From positions 1 through 48,290 of the forward strand of contig DYKB01000055.1 of NCBI GenBank assembly GCA_020722815.1: a stretch of 48,290 nucleotides of DNA, read 5' to 3'. Shown one piece after another: positions 33,641-43,201 of the stretch. The notes below the pieces were generated by a model. That model saw nothing but the letters and a program-made list of their open reading frames with translations. It had not been told where the DNA came from and did no database searches. Position numbers and translations under genes: made by a program. Position 1 is the stretch's first letter. Every line of letters starts with the position of its first letter. This DNA comes from Caldithrix sp. GTDB lineage: Bacteria > Zhuqueibacterota > Zhuqueibacteria > Thermofontimicrobiales > Sulfurfontimicrobiaceae.

Positions 33641-35314
33641 TTATCTCTTTTCGGCGATGGATCGCAGGCGTTGATTAATGAAAGGAGCGCCTGGATTCCA
33701 CCGGGGATAATCGCTGGTCATTCCGAGCCAATAGCAAAACGCAAACAGAACCTGGGTATGTTGCCGGGCCGCATTCAAATTCATTTCCTGATTCAGGTCA
33801 TCAAAAGGGGAATGATAAATTGTTTCCATCCAATTGATTATCCATGAAAGACCTTCCCTTGATGATTGATTTTGATAATTTAAACCTTCAGCGATGAGGA
33901 TGGACGGAATTCCAGCACTGGCAAATCGAATCTGATCCGAGCGTGAAAATGATTCGAAGCTTGAAAATTGAACCGGAAGGGGTGTAATTTTTAAATTTAA
34001 AGCACTGGTTACTTCATTCAAATGATTGCAGAGAGAGGAATACTCCGCCCCCAATGCCACAACATCATTAAAATTATCAAACATTGCCAAACCATCGATG
34101 TTCACATTGGCAATCGTTTTATAAAGGGGGATAATTGGATTGTCGACATAATAGGACGAACCTAACAGACCTCTTTCTTCCCCTGTCGTAAGCAAAAAAA
34201 TGATTGAATTTTGAGGTTTGAGCGGCAAGCTCGAAAACGCCCGTGCAATCTCCAGAACAGCAGCAACGCCAACAGCATTATCAAAAACGCCGTTATAAAT
34301 TGAATCACCATGGACTGGCCGGCCAATTCCGAGATGATCATAGTGAGCAGAAATGAGCAAATATTTATCATTGGGCGGGTGTAATTTACCTTTGAGTAGG
34401 CCAATGATATTTAAAGCAAAAAAGTCACGGGAAACAAAGGCACCTTTAAAAGATACGGCATTCGGCAGGCAAAAACTTTGAATCTGATGCGTATGATCTA
34501 ATTTGAATATTTGTGACAAATCAAATTTGGCTCCTTGAAAAAGACGCTTTGCAGCATTCGGATTCATAACCAGACTCAGGTTTCCGGTTACCGCATACGC
34601 CAGTGTAACATTTTCAAACTCAAATGTATCAACCCAGGAGCGCCAGTTGCGACCCGCTTCGTCGCGGGGCGTGGGGATTAATATACTTCCAACCGCACCT
34701 CGGGAGATGGCAATTCTTTGTTTGGATTCTGGATAGGCATAAATTGTAAGTTTATCACCATTAAAATAATTTGGATCCTGGGAAGACGGCTCACCTGATA
34801 AGAATACGACAATTTTTCCTGTTACATCCAATGTTTGATAATCGTTATAATCAAACTCCGGCGCAATGATGCCATAACCAACAAAGACCAGTGGTACGGG
34901 CTGTGGTATAAACGTTTGCGAGCCCGTTTTATATAACAGATAATCCCGTTTTAATTCAAATTGATAAATGCTATCAGCCAGATGTAATTGAAATTGAGAT
35001 TCTGATAAAGGGGTACTGCCATGCATCGGAATTGGCTGAAAATAGGAATTATTGGAACCGGGGGCTTCCAAATTCAACATCTTAAAATATTGAGCCAGAT
35101 ATCGAGCCGCTCGCATTTCCCCGGGAGTTCCAGTAGCCCGCCCTTCCAATGAATCATCGCCTAAAAAATTAATATGCTTTTTAAGCGAATCGGCTGAAAT
35201 AATTTCTAATTGATCCCATTTTAAAGGCAATGCTGTATGAAGGTTGGAAAGGAAAATTGGTGAAAAGATAAATATCATTATTATTAAAATTTTTTCCCTG
35301 TTTTTTGTTGCCAT
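33641..35314 (-). CDS. secreted M28-family aminopeptidase with PA-like insert
   Basis: A 557-residue zinc aminopeptidase, exported by a signal peptide (about residues 9-27, ILIIMIFIFSPIFLSNLHTA). Metal ligands fit M28: the first His/Asp in SAHYDHLGIG, a bridging Asp in VFDNAVGVAAVLE, the catalytic/ligand Glu pair in TTGEERGLLGSS, Asp in NIDGLAM, and a late His in IYHSPFDD. A central region (about 130-270) looks like a PA domain inserted before the catalytic part. I use the ATG at 35314; a TTG 14 codons upstream is less likely. It is cotranscribed with the PstS-like gene. Confidence 0.85.
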   Translation of the reverse strand: MATKNREKILIIMIFIFSPIFLSNLHTALPLKWDQLEIISADSLKKHINFLGDDSLEGRATGTPGEMRAARYLAQYFKMLNLEAPGSNNSYFQPIPMHGSTPLSESQFQLHLADSIYQFELKRDYLLYKTGSQTFIPQPVPLVFVGYGIIAPEFDYNDYQTLDVTGKIVVFLSGEPSSQDPNYFNGDKLTIYAYPESKQRIAISRGAVGSILIPTPRDEAGRNWRSWVDTFEFENVTLAYAVTGNLSLVMNPNAAKRLFQGAKFDLSQIFKLDHTHQIQSFCLPNAVSFKGAFVSRDFFALNIIGLLKGKLHPPNDKYLLISAHYDHLGIGRPVHGDSIYNGVFDNAVGVAAVLEIARAFSSLPLKPQNSIIFLLTTGEERGLLGSSYYVDNPIIPLYKTIANVNIDGLAMFDNFNDVVALGAEYSSLCNHLNEVTSALNLKITPLPVQFSSFESFSRSDQIRFASAGIPSILIAEGLNYQNQSSREGLSWIINWMETIYHSPFDDLNQEMNLNAARQHTQVLFAFCYWLGMTSDYPRWNPGAPFINQRLRSIAEKR

Positions 35315-35402
35315 ACATAACCTGTCTATCCAATATTTGATAAAAAAGGTACCCAAAAATTTTATAGGAATTTATAATATCCACCATTCAACCATGTATT
35401 TA

Positions 35403-35431
35403 AATATATTTGTTCCATGGTAGAATGTCAA
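35403..35431 (-). promoter_or_regulatory. sigma-70-like promoter of the M28/pstS-like operon
   Basis: On the minus strand, TTGACA (35426-35431) and TATATT (35403-35408) are separated by exactly 17 bases. The pair lies about 90 bases upstream of the peptidase ATG. Confidence 0.55.
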
Positions 35432-35490
35432 GAGAAAATTAAACATTAAATTTAAATTGATTGTAATTATAACTCGCAATTATGTATGAA

Positions 35491-35527
35491 TAAAAAAAGG
35501 GCCAGAAACTGTGAAATCTCTGGCCCC
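35491..35527 (-). terminator. intrinsic terminator after the duplicated surface-protein gene
   Basis: Read on the minus strand, GGGCCAGAGA pairs with TTTCTGGCCC (one wobble/mismatch allowed) around a short loop, followed by seven T residues. It lies about 45 bases past the stop codon at 35569. Confidence 0.8.
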
Positions 35528-35568
35528 CAGATAAGAGAGAAAAACGTAGGGGAATAAAAGAATGAAAT

Positions 35569-38517
35569 TTATTTAACTAAAATTAATTTGCGACTTAAAA
35601 CCACCGCGTTTGTTTCCAGACGGTAGAAGTACATTCCACTGGCTAATTTGGAAGCATCGAATACCACCCGATGAGTTCCAGCATTTTTAGCTGAATTTAC
35701 CAGTGTTTCAACCTCTTTTCCCTGTATATCATAGACAACCAATTTGACCTGTGAGGTCGCTGGAATACTATAAGTGATACTGGTAACCGGGTTAAAGGGA
35801 TTGGGGAAATTTTGTTCTAAAGAATAATTTGAAACCACAGTCTTGGAGTGTGATTCGCTGGCAACTCCAGTACTTCCCTTCAAAGTGCCATAATGATCCA
35901 ACGCAGACCAGCCTTTCAACCAGTTAGTCGGACCAAAAGCACCTTTATAAGCCGCACCCTGAAAAACATCACTATTGGCAGCTACCGCTGTTGGATTAAC
36001 TTCCTGATAAGCCGCTCCAGCAAAAGCAGGACGTGGGTCCAGTCCGTTATCTTTTGGGGTTCGACCAATCCGGGCTAATTGGGGATCAGAAATTTCATTT
36101 TTATTGGCTGCATTCGAAAAATAGCTGACAATATAATCCACATTATTTGCCAACGCGTTCCAATCATTACCAGCGGCAATCTCGAACCAGAGGTTGTTCT
36201 GGAAAACCAGGTCACCGGCAGCTAAACGATCTTTTGAATCAGGAGTTGTTTTGCCTTCGATGTCCAGTGCGATACCGTTAAAATCACCGAAGATACTATT
36301 TTTGTATTCACCACCCCAGTTTTCACGCATTTTGAAGATTGAATGCGCTTTGGGGCCGGTTTTTCCACCACCTAAATAAGTGGCATTGAAGATAACTGGA
36401 TGTGCTTCTGGCTGACCACCAATTGAACTTTTATGACAACCATCATGCTCACCAATTCGGGTGTCTTTTTCATCCCCGTTTTCATTTTGAATAACAAAAA
36501 GGTATTGCATTGGGGATTGATTGCCTTCATCGAAATCTATTGCATCGTCCTGGCACAGTGCCGCAACCAGGTGGTCACAACGTGGACTTCCACCCCACCA
36601 TTCAAAAGCATCATCCGCATTGCTATAGGCTTCAACATAGGAGACTTTGGTTTTTCGGCCAACACCAGCGAAACTGACACCATTGATTTCTTTACCAGCA
36701 CCAATCTGGGTTCCACCATGACGGACCGAAACATAACGCAAGAGACCTGAACAATCATTTACATTGGAACCACCATAAAGTGTATTTGGAGTTGGATCGA
36801 CCCCTTCAAAATTCGCTTCACCACCAGGGGCATTAATTGGCGCATAGCCCAGAAGAACCAGACCGCCCCATTGACCGGCAGCATTGAACTCGATATCAAA
36901 CGGATTGGCGACATCATCGGCTTCACTGGTGAAGATGATTGGTTTTGCACCGGTACCATCAGCAACAATTTGGGCACCACGACAGACAAATAATGATTTC
37001 GATTCACTTTCCTGGCCAGGAGCACCTTTTACAACTGTACCAGCCTCAATAAAAAGGGTTGCGCCGGCTTCTACATAAATCAAACCTTTTAAAACATAAG
37101 TATTATCAGCAGTCCAGTGTGTGTCTTTTGTAATATTGCCCGTAACCTCAACAACTGCACCAGCTTGCTTGTCATCCGCAACATACCCATAATGATCCAG
37201 TGCCGTCCAGCTCTTTAACCAGTTAGTTGGACCAAAAGCGCCTTTATAAGGTGCATATTCAAAAAAATCATCATTTTCAGGCAGTGCAGCCACATCCTGA
37301 TAAGCCGGACCATCCACTGCAGGACGAGGATCCAATTTTTTCGAATTGAATTCGCGGCTGATTCCCGCTAATTTTGGATCAGTAATGTCATTTTTGTTGG
37401 CGGCATTACCAAAATAATTTTCAACATAATCGACCGAATTTGATAAAGCTTTCCAGTCAGTACCGGCGGCCAAATCAAACCAGATATTATTGGTAAATGT
37501 GATACTACCATTTAAAATTCGATCTTTTGAATCGGGTGTGGTCTTACCATCGATTTCGACAGCAATACCGTTAAAATCACCAAAAATACTATTTCGGTAT
37601 TCACCACCCCAGTATTCACGTAATTTAAAAACTGAGTGTGCTTTTGCCCCTGCCTTACCAGCACCCAGGTAAGTGGCGTTATAAACTGAAGTATAAGAAA
37701 TGGGTTTTCCACCGATTGTACTTTTATGAGAACCATCATGTTCACCAACGCGGGTATCTTTTTCGTCACCATTAACATCCTGAATAACGAAAAGATACTG
37801 CATTTTGGACTGATTGCCTTCATCCAAATCAATGGCATCATCCTGACAGAAGGCGGCTACCAGGTGGTCACAACGAGAGTTACCACCCCACCATTCAAAA
37901 GCATCGTCACCATTGGCAAAAGCTTCAACGTATGAAATGACCGTTCCTTTACCAACCCCAGCCAGACTCAGCGCATTAATTTCTTTGCCAGCGCCAATCT
38001 GCGTGCCACCATGACGAATCGAAACATATTTTAAAACACCCGAACAGTCCAGTGAATCCGGACCACCATAGAGTGTTAATGGATTGGGATCAATCCCTTC
38101 AAAATTAGCTTCACCACCTGGAGCATTCACGGGCGCATTACCCAGGAGTACCAAACCACCCCATTGACCGACAGTTTTAGAATCGAGATCAAAAGGATTT
38201 GTGACGTCGTCGGCTTCGGCCGTAAAAATAATTGGCTGCGTCGCGGTTCCTTCGGCAAAAATTTTTGCACCACGACAAACGATCAATGCTTTTGCATCAC
38301 TTTCCTGACCAGCAGCACCCTTTACAACAGTGCCAGCTTCGATAAATAAAGAAGCTTTTGGCTCAACATACACCAGTTTATCCAGAACATAGGTGTTGTT
38401 GGCGGTCCAATAGGTATCGGTTGTGATATTCTGAGTAATACGTATTTCCGCACTTGAAAGCAGCATCGGAAAAGCTAGCATCACCACTAAAACTGTTAGC
38501 AAATAGCTTTTTCGCAT
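35569..38517 (-). CDS. surface protein of two tandem copies of one domain with type IX-type sorting tail
   Basis: A 982-residue exported protein (signal peptide MRKSYLLTVLVVMLAFPMLLSS). Residues about 24-440 and 450-880 are two copies of one long module. Both contain TxxTYWTADNTYVL, IEAGTVVKGxxGQES, GQWGGLVLLG, ANFEG, SIRHGGTQIGAGKEIN, DDAFEWWGG, CQDDAID, FGDFNGIA and AFGPTNWLK. The pattern suggests a right-handed beta-helix with acidic metal-binding loops. A linker leads to the sorting domain (about 900-982; NFPNPFNPVTSITY, ASGMYFYRLET). The gene directly follows a TonB receptor. The pair probably works in outer-membrane capture and uptake, with phosphate or a phosphorylated compound as a context-based guess. 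The ATG follows AAGGAGG. Confidence 0.85.
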   Translation of the reverse strand: MRKSYLLTVLVVMLAFPMLLSSAEIRITQNITTDTYWTANNTYVLDKLVYVEPKASLFIEAGTVVKGAAGQESDAKALIVCRGAKIFAEGTATQPIIFTAEADDVTNPFDLDSKTVGQWGGLVLLGNAPVNAPGGEANFEGIDPNPLTLYGGPDSLDCSGVLKYVSIRHGGTQIGAGKEINALSLAGVGKGTVISYVEAFANGDDAFEWWGGNSRCDHLVAAFCQDDAIDLDEGNQSKMQYLFVIQDVNGDEKDTRVGEHDGSHKSTIGGKPISYTSVYNATYLGAGKAGAKAHSVFKLREYWGGEYRNSIFGDFNGIAVEIDGKTTPDSKDRILNGSITFTNNIWFDLAAGTDWKALSNSVDYVENYFGNAANKNDITDPKLAGISREFNSKKLDPRPAVDGPAYQDVAALPENDDFFEYAPYKGAFGPTNWLKSWTALDHYGYVADDKQAGAVVEVTGNITKDTHWTADNTYVLKGLIYVEAGATLFIEAGTVVKGAPGQESESKSLFVCRGAQIVADGTGAKPIIFTSEADDVANPFDIEFNAAGQWGGLVLLGYAPINAPGGEANFEGVDPTPNTLYGGSNVNDCSGLLRYVSVRHGGTQIGAGKEINGVSFAGVGRKTKVSYVEAYSNADDAFEWWGGSPRCDHLVAALCQDDAIDFDEGNQSPMQYLFVIQNENGDEKDTRIGEHDGCHKSSIGGQPEAHPVIFNATYLGGGKTGPKAHSIFKMRENWGGEYKNSIFGDFNGIALDIEGKTTPDSKDRLAAGDLVFQNNLWFEIAAGNDWNALANNVDYIVSYFSNAANKNEISDPQLARIGRTPKDNGLDPRPAFAGAAYQEVNPTAVAANSDVFQGAAYKGAFGPTNWLKGWSALDHYGTLKGSTGVASESHSKTVVSNYSLEQNFPNPFNPVTSITYSIPATSQVKLVVYDIQGKEVETLVNSAKNAGTHRVVFDASKLASGMYFYRLETNAVVLSRKLILVK

Positions 38518-38627
38518 AAAGAAAAACCTCCTTAAATAAATTAAAAATTAAAATGAATTAGTTGATAAAACTATATATAAAAATAGGAATTACTCGAATA
38601 AAATTTTAATCTCACCGATACCGTCAT

Positions 38628-38660
38628 GTAACAATCCCCCCGCAAGGGGAGGATTGTTAA
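38628..38660 (-). promoter_or_regulatory. stem-loop between TonB receptor and surface-protein genes
   Basis: A strong G/C-rich hairpin (TAACAATCC... arm with its complement GGATTGTTA, C/G core, loop TTGC) lies in the 153-base gap between the two same-strand genes. It lacks a good T-run on the minus strand, so it may be an mRNA-stability or processing element, or a weak attenuator that sets the ratio of receptor to surface protein. Confidence 0.5.
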
Positions 38661-38670
38661 ACAAGTTTCT

Positions 38671-41604
38671 TTATAATTCGTATTTTAGTTCCAATGAATA
38701 AGTCGCACCAGTATTATATTGCGTAAAGATATAATCCAATTCTTTAAACTCCTGGGTCTTTTTAACCTTTGAATTTAGCAAATTTTTGATACCAAACTTC
38801 AAACCCAGATGGGGTAAAAATTTCCAGGACGCAGAAACATTTAACAAATGAAATGGCTGTTCATAAACATCCGGTGCCCCCCCTTCAGTAATAAAGGCTA
38901 ACCGGTCGCCAAATACATTATAATATACACTGGCAGCCAAACCACGGTCAATATTTTCATAGGTGAGGTTGACATTGACGATATAGGGTGATTGTCCGGC
39001 TAATTCCCGACTTGAACCCAGATAGGGATTTAAAATTCGATTTTCAGCAAGTTCATCAGCATTAATATCAACTTTTGAGTGAACCAGTGATATATTTCCA
39101 CCCAGCAACAGATTTGCGAGGTGTTCGCTGATAAAATCCAGACGTTTTCGGGCTTCAAGTTCCATTCCAATAACCCGTGCCTGATCAACATTTGCCCAGG
39201 TAATCACTTTATCGGCCTGCGTAAAAATCTTTTGTTCAATCGGGTCCTTAAAATTCTTGTAAAAACCACTCACCGCATAGATTTCACCCGGACGTGAGAA
39301 CCATTCCCAGCGCAAATCAAAATTATCAATTAATGTTCGTTTTAAATCCGGATTACCCTTGTATTCATAGCCGTTAAAAAATTCATAAGATTTATAGGGA
39401 ACCAGTTCGCGAAATGTAGGACGGGCTAGTGATCGGCCATAGGCAAAACGAAAATTCATATTCGCTGTCAGCTCATAAATCAGGTTGGCCGAAGGAAGCA
39501 AATCACTTTTCTCAATCACAATGTTGTTGAGATTTTGATCTTCAGTTAAGGCTTCCATTTTGGTGGTTTCATAGCGAGCACCACCAATAAAACGGATTCG
39601 ATCGGTTATGGGTAAATCAACCATCGCATAACCAGCCACAATATCCTGATTTCCCTGATACTGCGCTACCCAGTCAACAGGCTCCTGGATATAAAGGCCA
39701 GTAAATCGATAGTTGGTATAACTCTGGCCGTTAAAGACATAAGTCGTCGAGTCAATTAAACCCAAATTATCATCTGATAAAAACTCATCGATGTTCCCGT
39801 TGTAACGATAGACGGAAGATGTGGTATAATTAAATTTTCGCTGTGAGTAATTTCTTGTTTTAGCAGCATATAAACCACCGATTTTAACGCTGGATAATTT
39901 GCCCTGCCATGGTGTAAATGGAATATTTAAATCAGTCGTAATCTCTTTCCGATCTTCATCAAGATAACGGAAGTAACGGGTTGGTACATGTCCTAATTTC
40001 ATACCATAGGAATCATCCTCAGGAGAATATGAATTGGTAAAAAAGCGGTTATCGGGTTCGTCCTGAGTTGACTTTCCATAGGAAGCTTTCCAGGAAAGCC
40101 GTGAATTCATCAGACTTTCAAACTGATGGTCACCATTTAATTGTAATGACGTCATGGAACGTTCGGTATAAGACAGCACGGTTGTCTGATAAATACCTTC
40201 ACCGGATTCATAAGGATAGCTTCCTTCCAGAAACCGCCCAACGCTTTCGCCGTTCCGATTATAGATTGCATTAACACTAACCTGATTGGCTGAATTAAAT
40301 TTATAGGAGGTTTTAAATAAGCCTCCCCATAATACTTCTTCAGAACTTTTATGGTCAGTCAGATCATAATCCACAAGTAGTTCATCGACCAGATCGACAT
40401 GGCCACCCAAAAGATAACTGCCATTTTTACCACCATCATAGTTGGTGAAATTACGGCTGTAGGTCAGGCTTGCCAGATAGCCCAATGGTCGGTTAAAAAG
40501 GCTGAACTGATTACCGATTGAAAAAGCATAGCTTTGATTTAATGGAAAGGTTTGGGCGGTTGGCCGAAAAACCTTATTAAAGCTGTGACTTACCTGATCA
40601 AGGAATAAGGCTTTATTTCGGTCTTTTCCCGCTTCTCCAGAAACAGGAATATCACTGGATTTAATTGATCGTAAAACCTGAGGAATATCCCGAAGTCCAT
40701 CATCAAAACCAAGCCAGTCGGTGGAACTTTGCGGATAGAGCATTGCGCCATTTTCTTTCAGGTTTACCTGAGGATTAAATGATGTTGATGTACTAAATGA
40801 AATCGTCAGTTTATCAGGAAAATCCTTGGTCCGGATATCGACAGTTCCACCAGAAAAGTCACCAGCCTTGTCCGGCGTAAAACTTTTGGTGGTGACAATG
40901 TTATCCAGAATATTTGAGGGGATAATGTCTACAGAAGCTGCCCGTTTATAAGGGTCGGTACTCGGAATTTCGGCACCATTTAACTGAGTGCTGGTATAGC
41001 GATCACCTAAACCGCGAATATAAATGTACTTACCATCAACAACAGATGCACCGGTTAATTGCTTCATCGCATCGGCGGCATCACCACTTCCAGCCTGTGC
41101 AATCGCCTCCGCACTAATGGCATCGCTGACGGCACGTGCTTTTTGCCGATCTTTTAATAATGACGACTCCGTATTTTTTACAGCTTTGGCCGTTACTTCA
41201 ACGCCTTCGGTTTCCAGGACTTCATATTTTAGTGAAACATTAATTTTGGTAACTTCACCGACTTTTAATTCGACTGCAGTTATCCGGGTCTTTGCATAAC
41301 CCATCATGGTGACGACTAAATTATATTGACCGGGCGGTACATTTAATACCAGATAGTTTCCTTCCAGATCACAAGCAGCGCCCATCGATGTCCCTTCCAG
41401 GGTTACATTAGCGCCAATAAGCGGTTCGCCCGTCTCCGCATCAACAACTTTACCGGTCAACCTGGCTTTTGATGTTTGTGTAAATGCCAACTGCGTCAAC
41501 AGTAATAAAATTAATCCGAACAGGAAAAATAATTTGGTCGTCTGCAGGACCCCGCACCAAATTAAGCTCTTAAACTTGATTACATAATTTTTTTTGAATT
41601 GCAT
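38671..41604 (-). CDS. TonB-dependent outer-membrane receptor with carboxypeptidase-regulatory-like N-domain
   Basis: A 977-residue receptor. After a long signal (about 1-43) comes a CarboxypepD_reg-like beta-sandwich (about 47-135; LTGKVVDAETGEPLIGANV, LEGNYLVLNVPPGQYNLVVT). The plug domain (about 150-270) contains IYIRGLGDRYTSTQLNGAEI and GGTVDIRTKDFP. A 22-strand-type barrel follows to the C-terminal aromatic end (SLELKYEL). It imports a large substrate with TonB energy. A GAGAGG ribosome site precedes the ATG. A Pho-box-like repeat lies 80-100 bases upstream, and the downstream gene encodes a secreted two-module surface protein that may capture the ligand. Substrate unknown. Confidence 0.9.
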   Translation of the reverse strand: MQFKKNYVIKFKSLIWCGVLQTTKLFFLFGLILLLLTQLAFTQTSKARLTGKVVDAETGEPLIGANVTLEGTSMGAACDLEGNYLVLNVPPGQYNLVVTMMGYAKTRITAVELKVGEVTKINVSLKYEVLETEGVEVTAKAVKNTESSLLKDRQKARAVSDAISAEAIAQAGSGDAADAMKQLTGASVVDGKYIYIRGLGDRYTSTQLNGAEIPSTDPYKRAASVDIIPSNILDNIVTTKSFTPDKAGDFSGGTVDIRTKDFPDKLTISFSTSTSFNPQVNLKENGAMLYPQSSTDWLGFDDGLRDIPQVLRSIKSSDIPVSGEAGKDRNKALFLDQVSHSFNKVFRPTAQTFPLNQSYAFSIGNQFSLFNRPLGYLASLTYSRNFTNYDGGKNGSYLLGGHVDLVDELLVDYDLTDHKSSEEVLWGGLFKTSYKFNSANQVSVNAIYNRNGESVGRFLEGSYPYESGEGIYQTTVLSYTERSMTSLQLNGDHQFESLMNSRLSWKASYGKSTQDEPDNRFFTNSYSPEDDSYGMKLGHVPTRYFRYLDEDRKEITTDLNIPFTPWQGKLSSVKIGGLYAAKTRNYSQRKFNYTTSSVYRYNGNIDEFLSDDNLGLIDSTTYVFNGQSYTNYRFTGLYIQEPVDWVAQYQGNQDIVAGYAMVDLPITDRIRFIGGARYETTKMEALTEDQNLNNIVIEKSDLLPSANLIYELTANMNFRFAYGRSLARPTFRELVPYKSYEFFNGYEYKGNPDLKRTLIDNFDLRWEWFSRPGEIYAVSGFYKNFKDPIEQKIFTQADKVITWANVDQARVIGMELEARKRLDFISEHLANLLLGGNISLVHSKVDINADELAENRILNPYLGSSRELAGQSPYIVNVNLTYENIDRGLAASVYYNVFGDRLAFITEGGAPDVYEQPFHLLNVSASWKFLPHLGLKFGIKNLLNSKVKKTQEFKELDYIFTQYNTGATYSLELKYEL

Positions 41605-41685
41605 AAAAAACCTCTCTTATCTTTGGATTTTCTCTCTCTAAGAAAATTGGGTTGATTAAAATTTTCGTACAACTTAATGATTAAA

Positions 41686-41703
41686 TGTTAAAAAATTGTT
41701 ACA
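41686..41703 (-). promoter_or_regulatory. Pho-box-like direct repeat upstream of the TonB receptor gene
   Basis: On the minus strand the sequence TGTAACA-ATTT-TTTAACA is a 7-base direct repeat with a 4-base spacer (11-base period) and one mismatch between halves. It is 82-99 bases upstream of the receptor ATG. It shares its half-site pattern with the repeat upstream of the PhoB-like gene at 30119-30136. The rest of 41605-41975 is AT-rich with no gene. Confidence 0.4.
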
Positions 41704-41975
41704 GTGATATTATTCTTTAATTAAATGTTCCCTACGGATAAAGGTCCATCACGGCAACTGAAATATACCTTTGTGGTAAATATTTTACCATCTTCTCATT
41801 TTTATTAAAGGATTTTAACCAAATAATATTACAGATAAATTACAAAAGAATTAAATCTGTTTTAAAAAGCGATACGGATATGTCTAAAAGCGTTTTTAAT
41901 GATGATATGATAGAAGGGTGATAAACAGAAGAAATAAACAGGACAACTTTCAAATATCGTTTTGATGATATTGCC

Positions 41976-42611
41976 TTATACAATTTCCCCTTTTTCGCGC
42001 AAAAGGGCTTTAATCTTGGTTTTTAACAAATCAACAGCTACCCAGTTATAGCCACCTTCAGGGACAATGAGATCAGAATATCTTTTGGATGGCTCCACAA
42101 ATTCAAGGTGCATGGGACGCACGGTTTCGGTATATTGCTGAATCACCGATTCGAGGCTTCTTCCCCGCTCGATAATATCACGTTTCAGGCGTCGGATAAA
42201 GCGTAAATCGGCATCGGTATCCACAAAAACCTTAATATCCATCAGTTCGCGCAGATGCGGATCATCCAGGATTAAAATTCCTTCCAGAATAATAATTAAT
42301 GAACCGGCTATGCGCCGGGTTTCTTTTTTGCGGCTGTGAATTTTAAAATCGTAAAGTGGCTGTTCGATGGGTTGTCCGGCAATTAAAGCCTTTAAATGCG
42401 AAATGAGAAGTTCCATATCAAAAGCATCGGGATGATCGAAGTTGACTTTAATACGCTCTTCAAAAGGAAGATGTGTCAGTTCTTTATAATAGCTATCCTG
42501 CTCCAGAATGACCACCTTATCGGAACCTAAATCTTCCAGAATATTGCGTGAAACCAGTGTTTTTCCCGATCCAGAACCACCAGCGATGCCAATTACAATT
42601 GCTTTATTCAT
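41976..42611 (-). CDS. udk: uridine/cytidine kinase
   Basis: A 211-residue P-loop kinase that phosphorylates uridine (and cytidine) to UMP/CMP. The Walker A motif is GIAGGSGSGKT (8-18). EQDSYYKEL and NFDHPDAFDMELL are the nucleoside-binding segments, and ILEGILILDDPHLRELMDIKVFVDTDADLR is the central core. Normal length. It is cotranscribed with cytidine deaminase (8-base gap), giving a pyrimidine nucleoside salvage pair. Transporter and thymidine kinase genes for the same pathway are 3-5 kb away. The ATG follows AGGTGA. Confidence 0.95.
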   Translation of the reverse strand: MNKAIVIGIAGGSGSGKTLVSRNILEDLGSDKVVILEQDSYYKELTHLPFEERIKVNFDHPDAFDMELLISHLKALIAGQPIEQPLYDFKIHSRKKETRRIAGSLIIILEGILILDDPHLRELMDIKVFVDTDADLRFIRRLKRDIIERGRSLESVIQQYTETVRPMHLEFVEPSKRYSDLIVPEGGYNWVAVDLLKTKIKALLREKGEIV

Positions 42612-42619
42612 TCAATCAC

Positions 42620-43018
42620 CTATAACGTCTTTAAAAAATTCGATGTAAATGCATTGGGTAATAATTCGCGCAATGAAATTTCCTGGATGTCACCGCGATC
42701 ATTAAATAAAATCACTTCAATATCGGGTGCGTAGTCCATCAAAACCTGCCGGCAGGCGCCACACGGGGGACAAACCTGGCTGGAATCAGAAGTGATGGCA
42801 ATTTTGGTGAAATGACGTTCACCTTCGGAAAGCGCTTTAAATAACGCAACCCGCTCGGCGCAGATCGTCAGGCCATACGAACTTGATTCCACATTACAGC
42901 CCGAATAAATCCTGCCGGATTGTGTTAACAGGGCAGCGCCTACCTTAAAATGTGAATAAGGAGCACACGCCTGCGCCTGCGCCAATCGGGCGATTTTTAT
43001 TAACTCATTGTTTTCCAT
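42620..43018 (-). CDS. cdd: cytidine deaminase
   Basis: A 132-residue zinc enzyme that converts cytidine/deoxycytidine to uridine/deoxyuridine. The catalytic segments are TICAERVALFKAL (Cys ligand and catalytic Glu) and CPPCGACRQVL (two Cys ligands). FKVGAALLT and GCNVESSSYG form the substrate pocket. I start it at the ATG at 43018, which matches family length; the frame stays open upstream to an ATG at 43135, but that adds 39 lysine/phenylalanine-rich residues not typical of the family. The Shine-Dalgarno sequence is poor. Upstream of udk in one operon. Confidence 0.95.
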   Translation of the reverse strand: MENNELIKIARLAQAQACAPYSHFKVGAALLTQSGRIYSGCNVESSSYGLTICAERVALFKALSEGERHFTKIAITSDSSQVCPPCGACRQVLMDYAPDIEVILFNDRGDIQEISLRELLPNAFTSNFLKTL

Positions 43019-43201
43019 TTTGTTATAAGAAAAATTGAAATTTGATTTTAACGAAAGGAATATAATTTTTTTTTTCTGAAAAATCAATACTTTCTTTTGA
43101 TTCTCAGTATTTTGGAAGGTATAAAAAATGTGCATTCAGGTATGGCTTACTGCGGATATGAGATGTGATTTTATCGCAAGCGACGTATCAATATTTTCCA
43201 A

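Noticed and set aside
36433..38349. Plus-strand frames of 60-105 codons opposite the duplicated surface protein
   Set aside because: They occur at matching positions in both halves because the coding strand is duplicated; shadows, not genes.
42620..43135. Longer version of cytidine deaminase starting at 43135
   Set aside because: Adds 39 Lys/Phe-rich residues not found in the family; the ATG at 43018 gives normal length.
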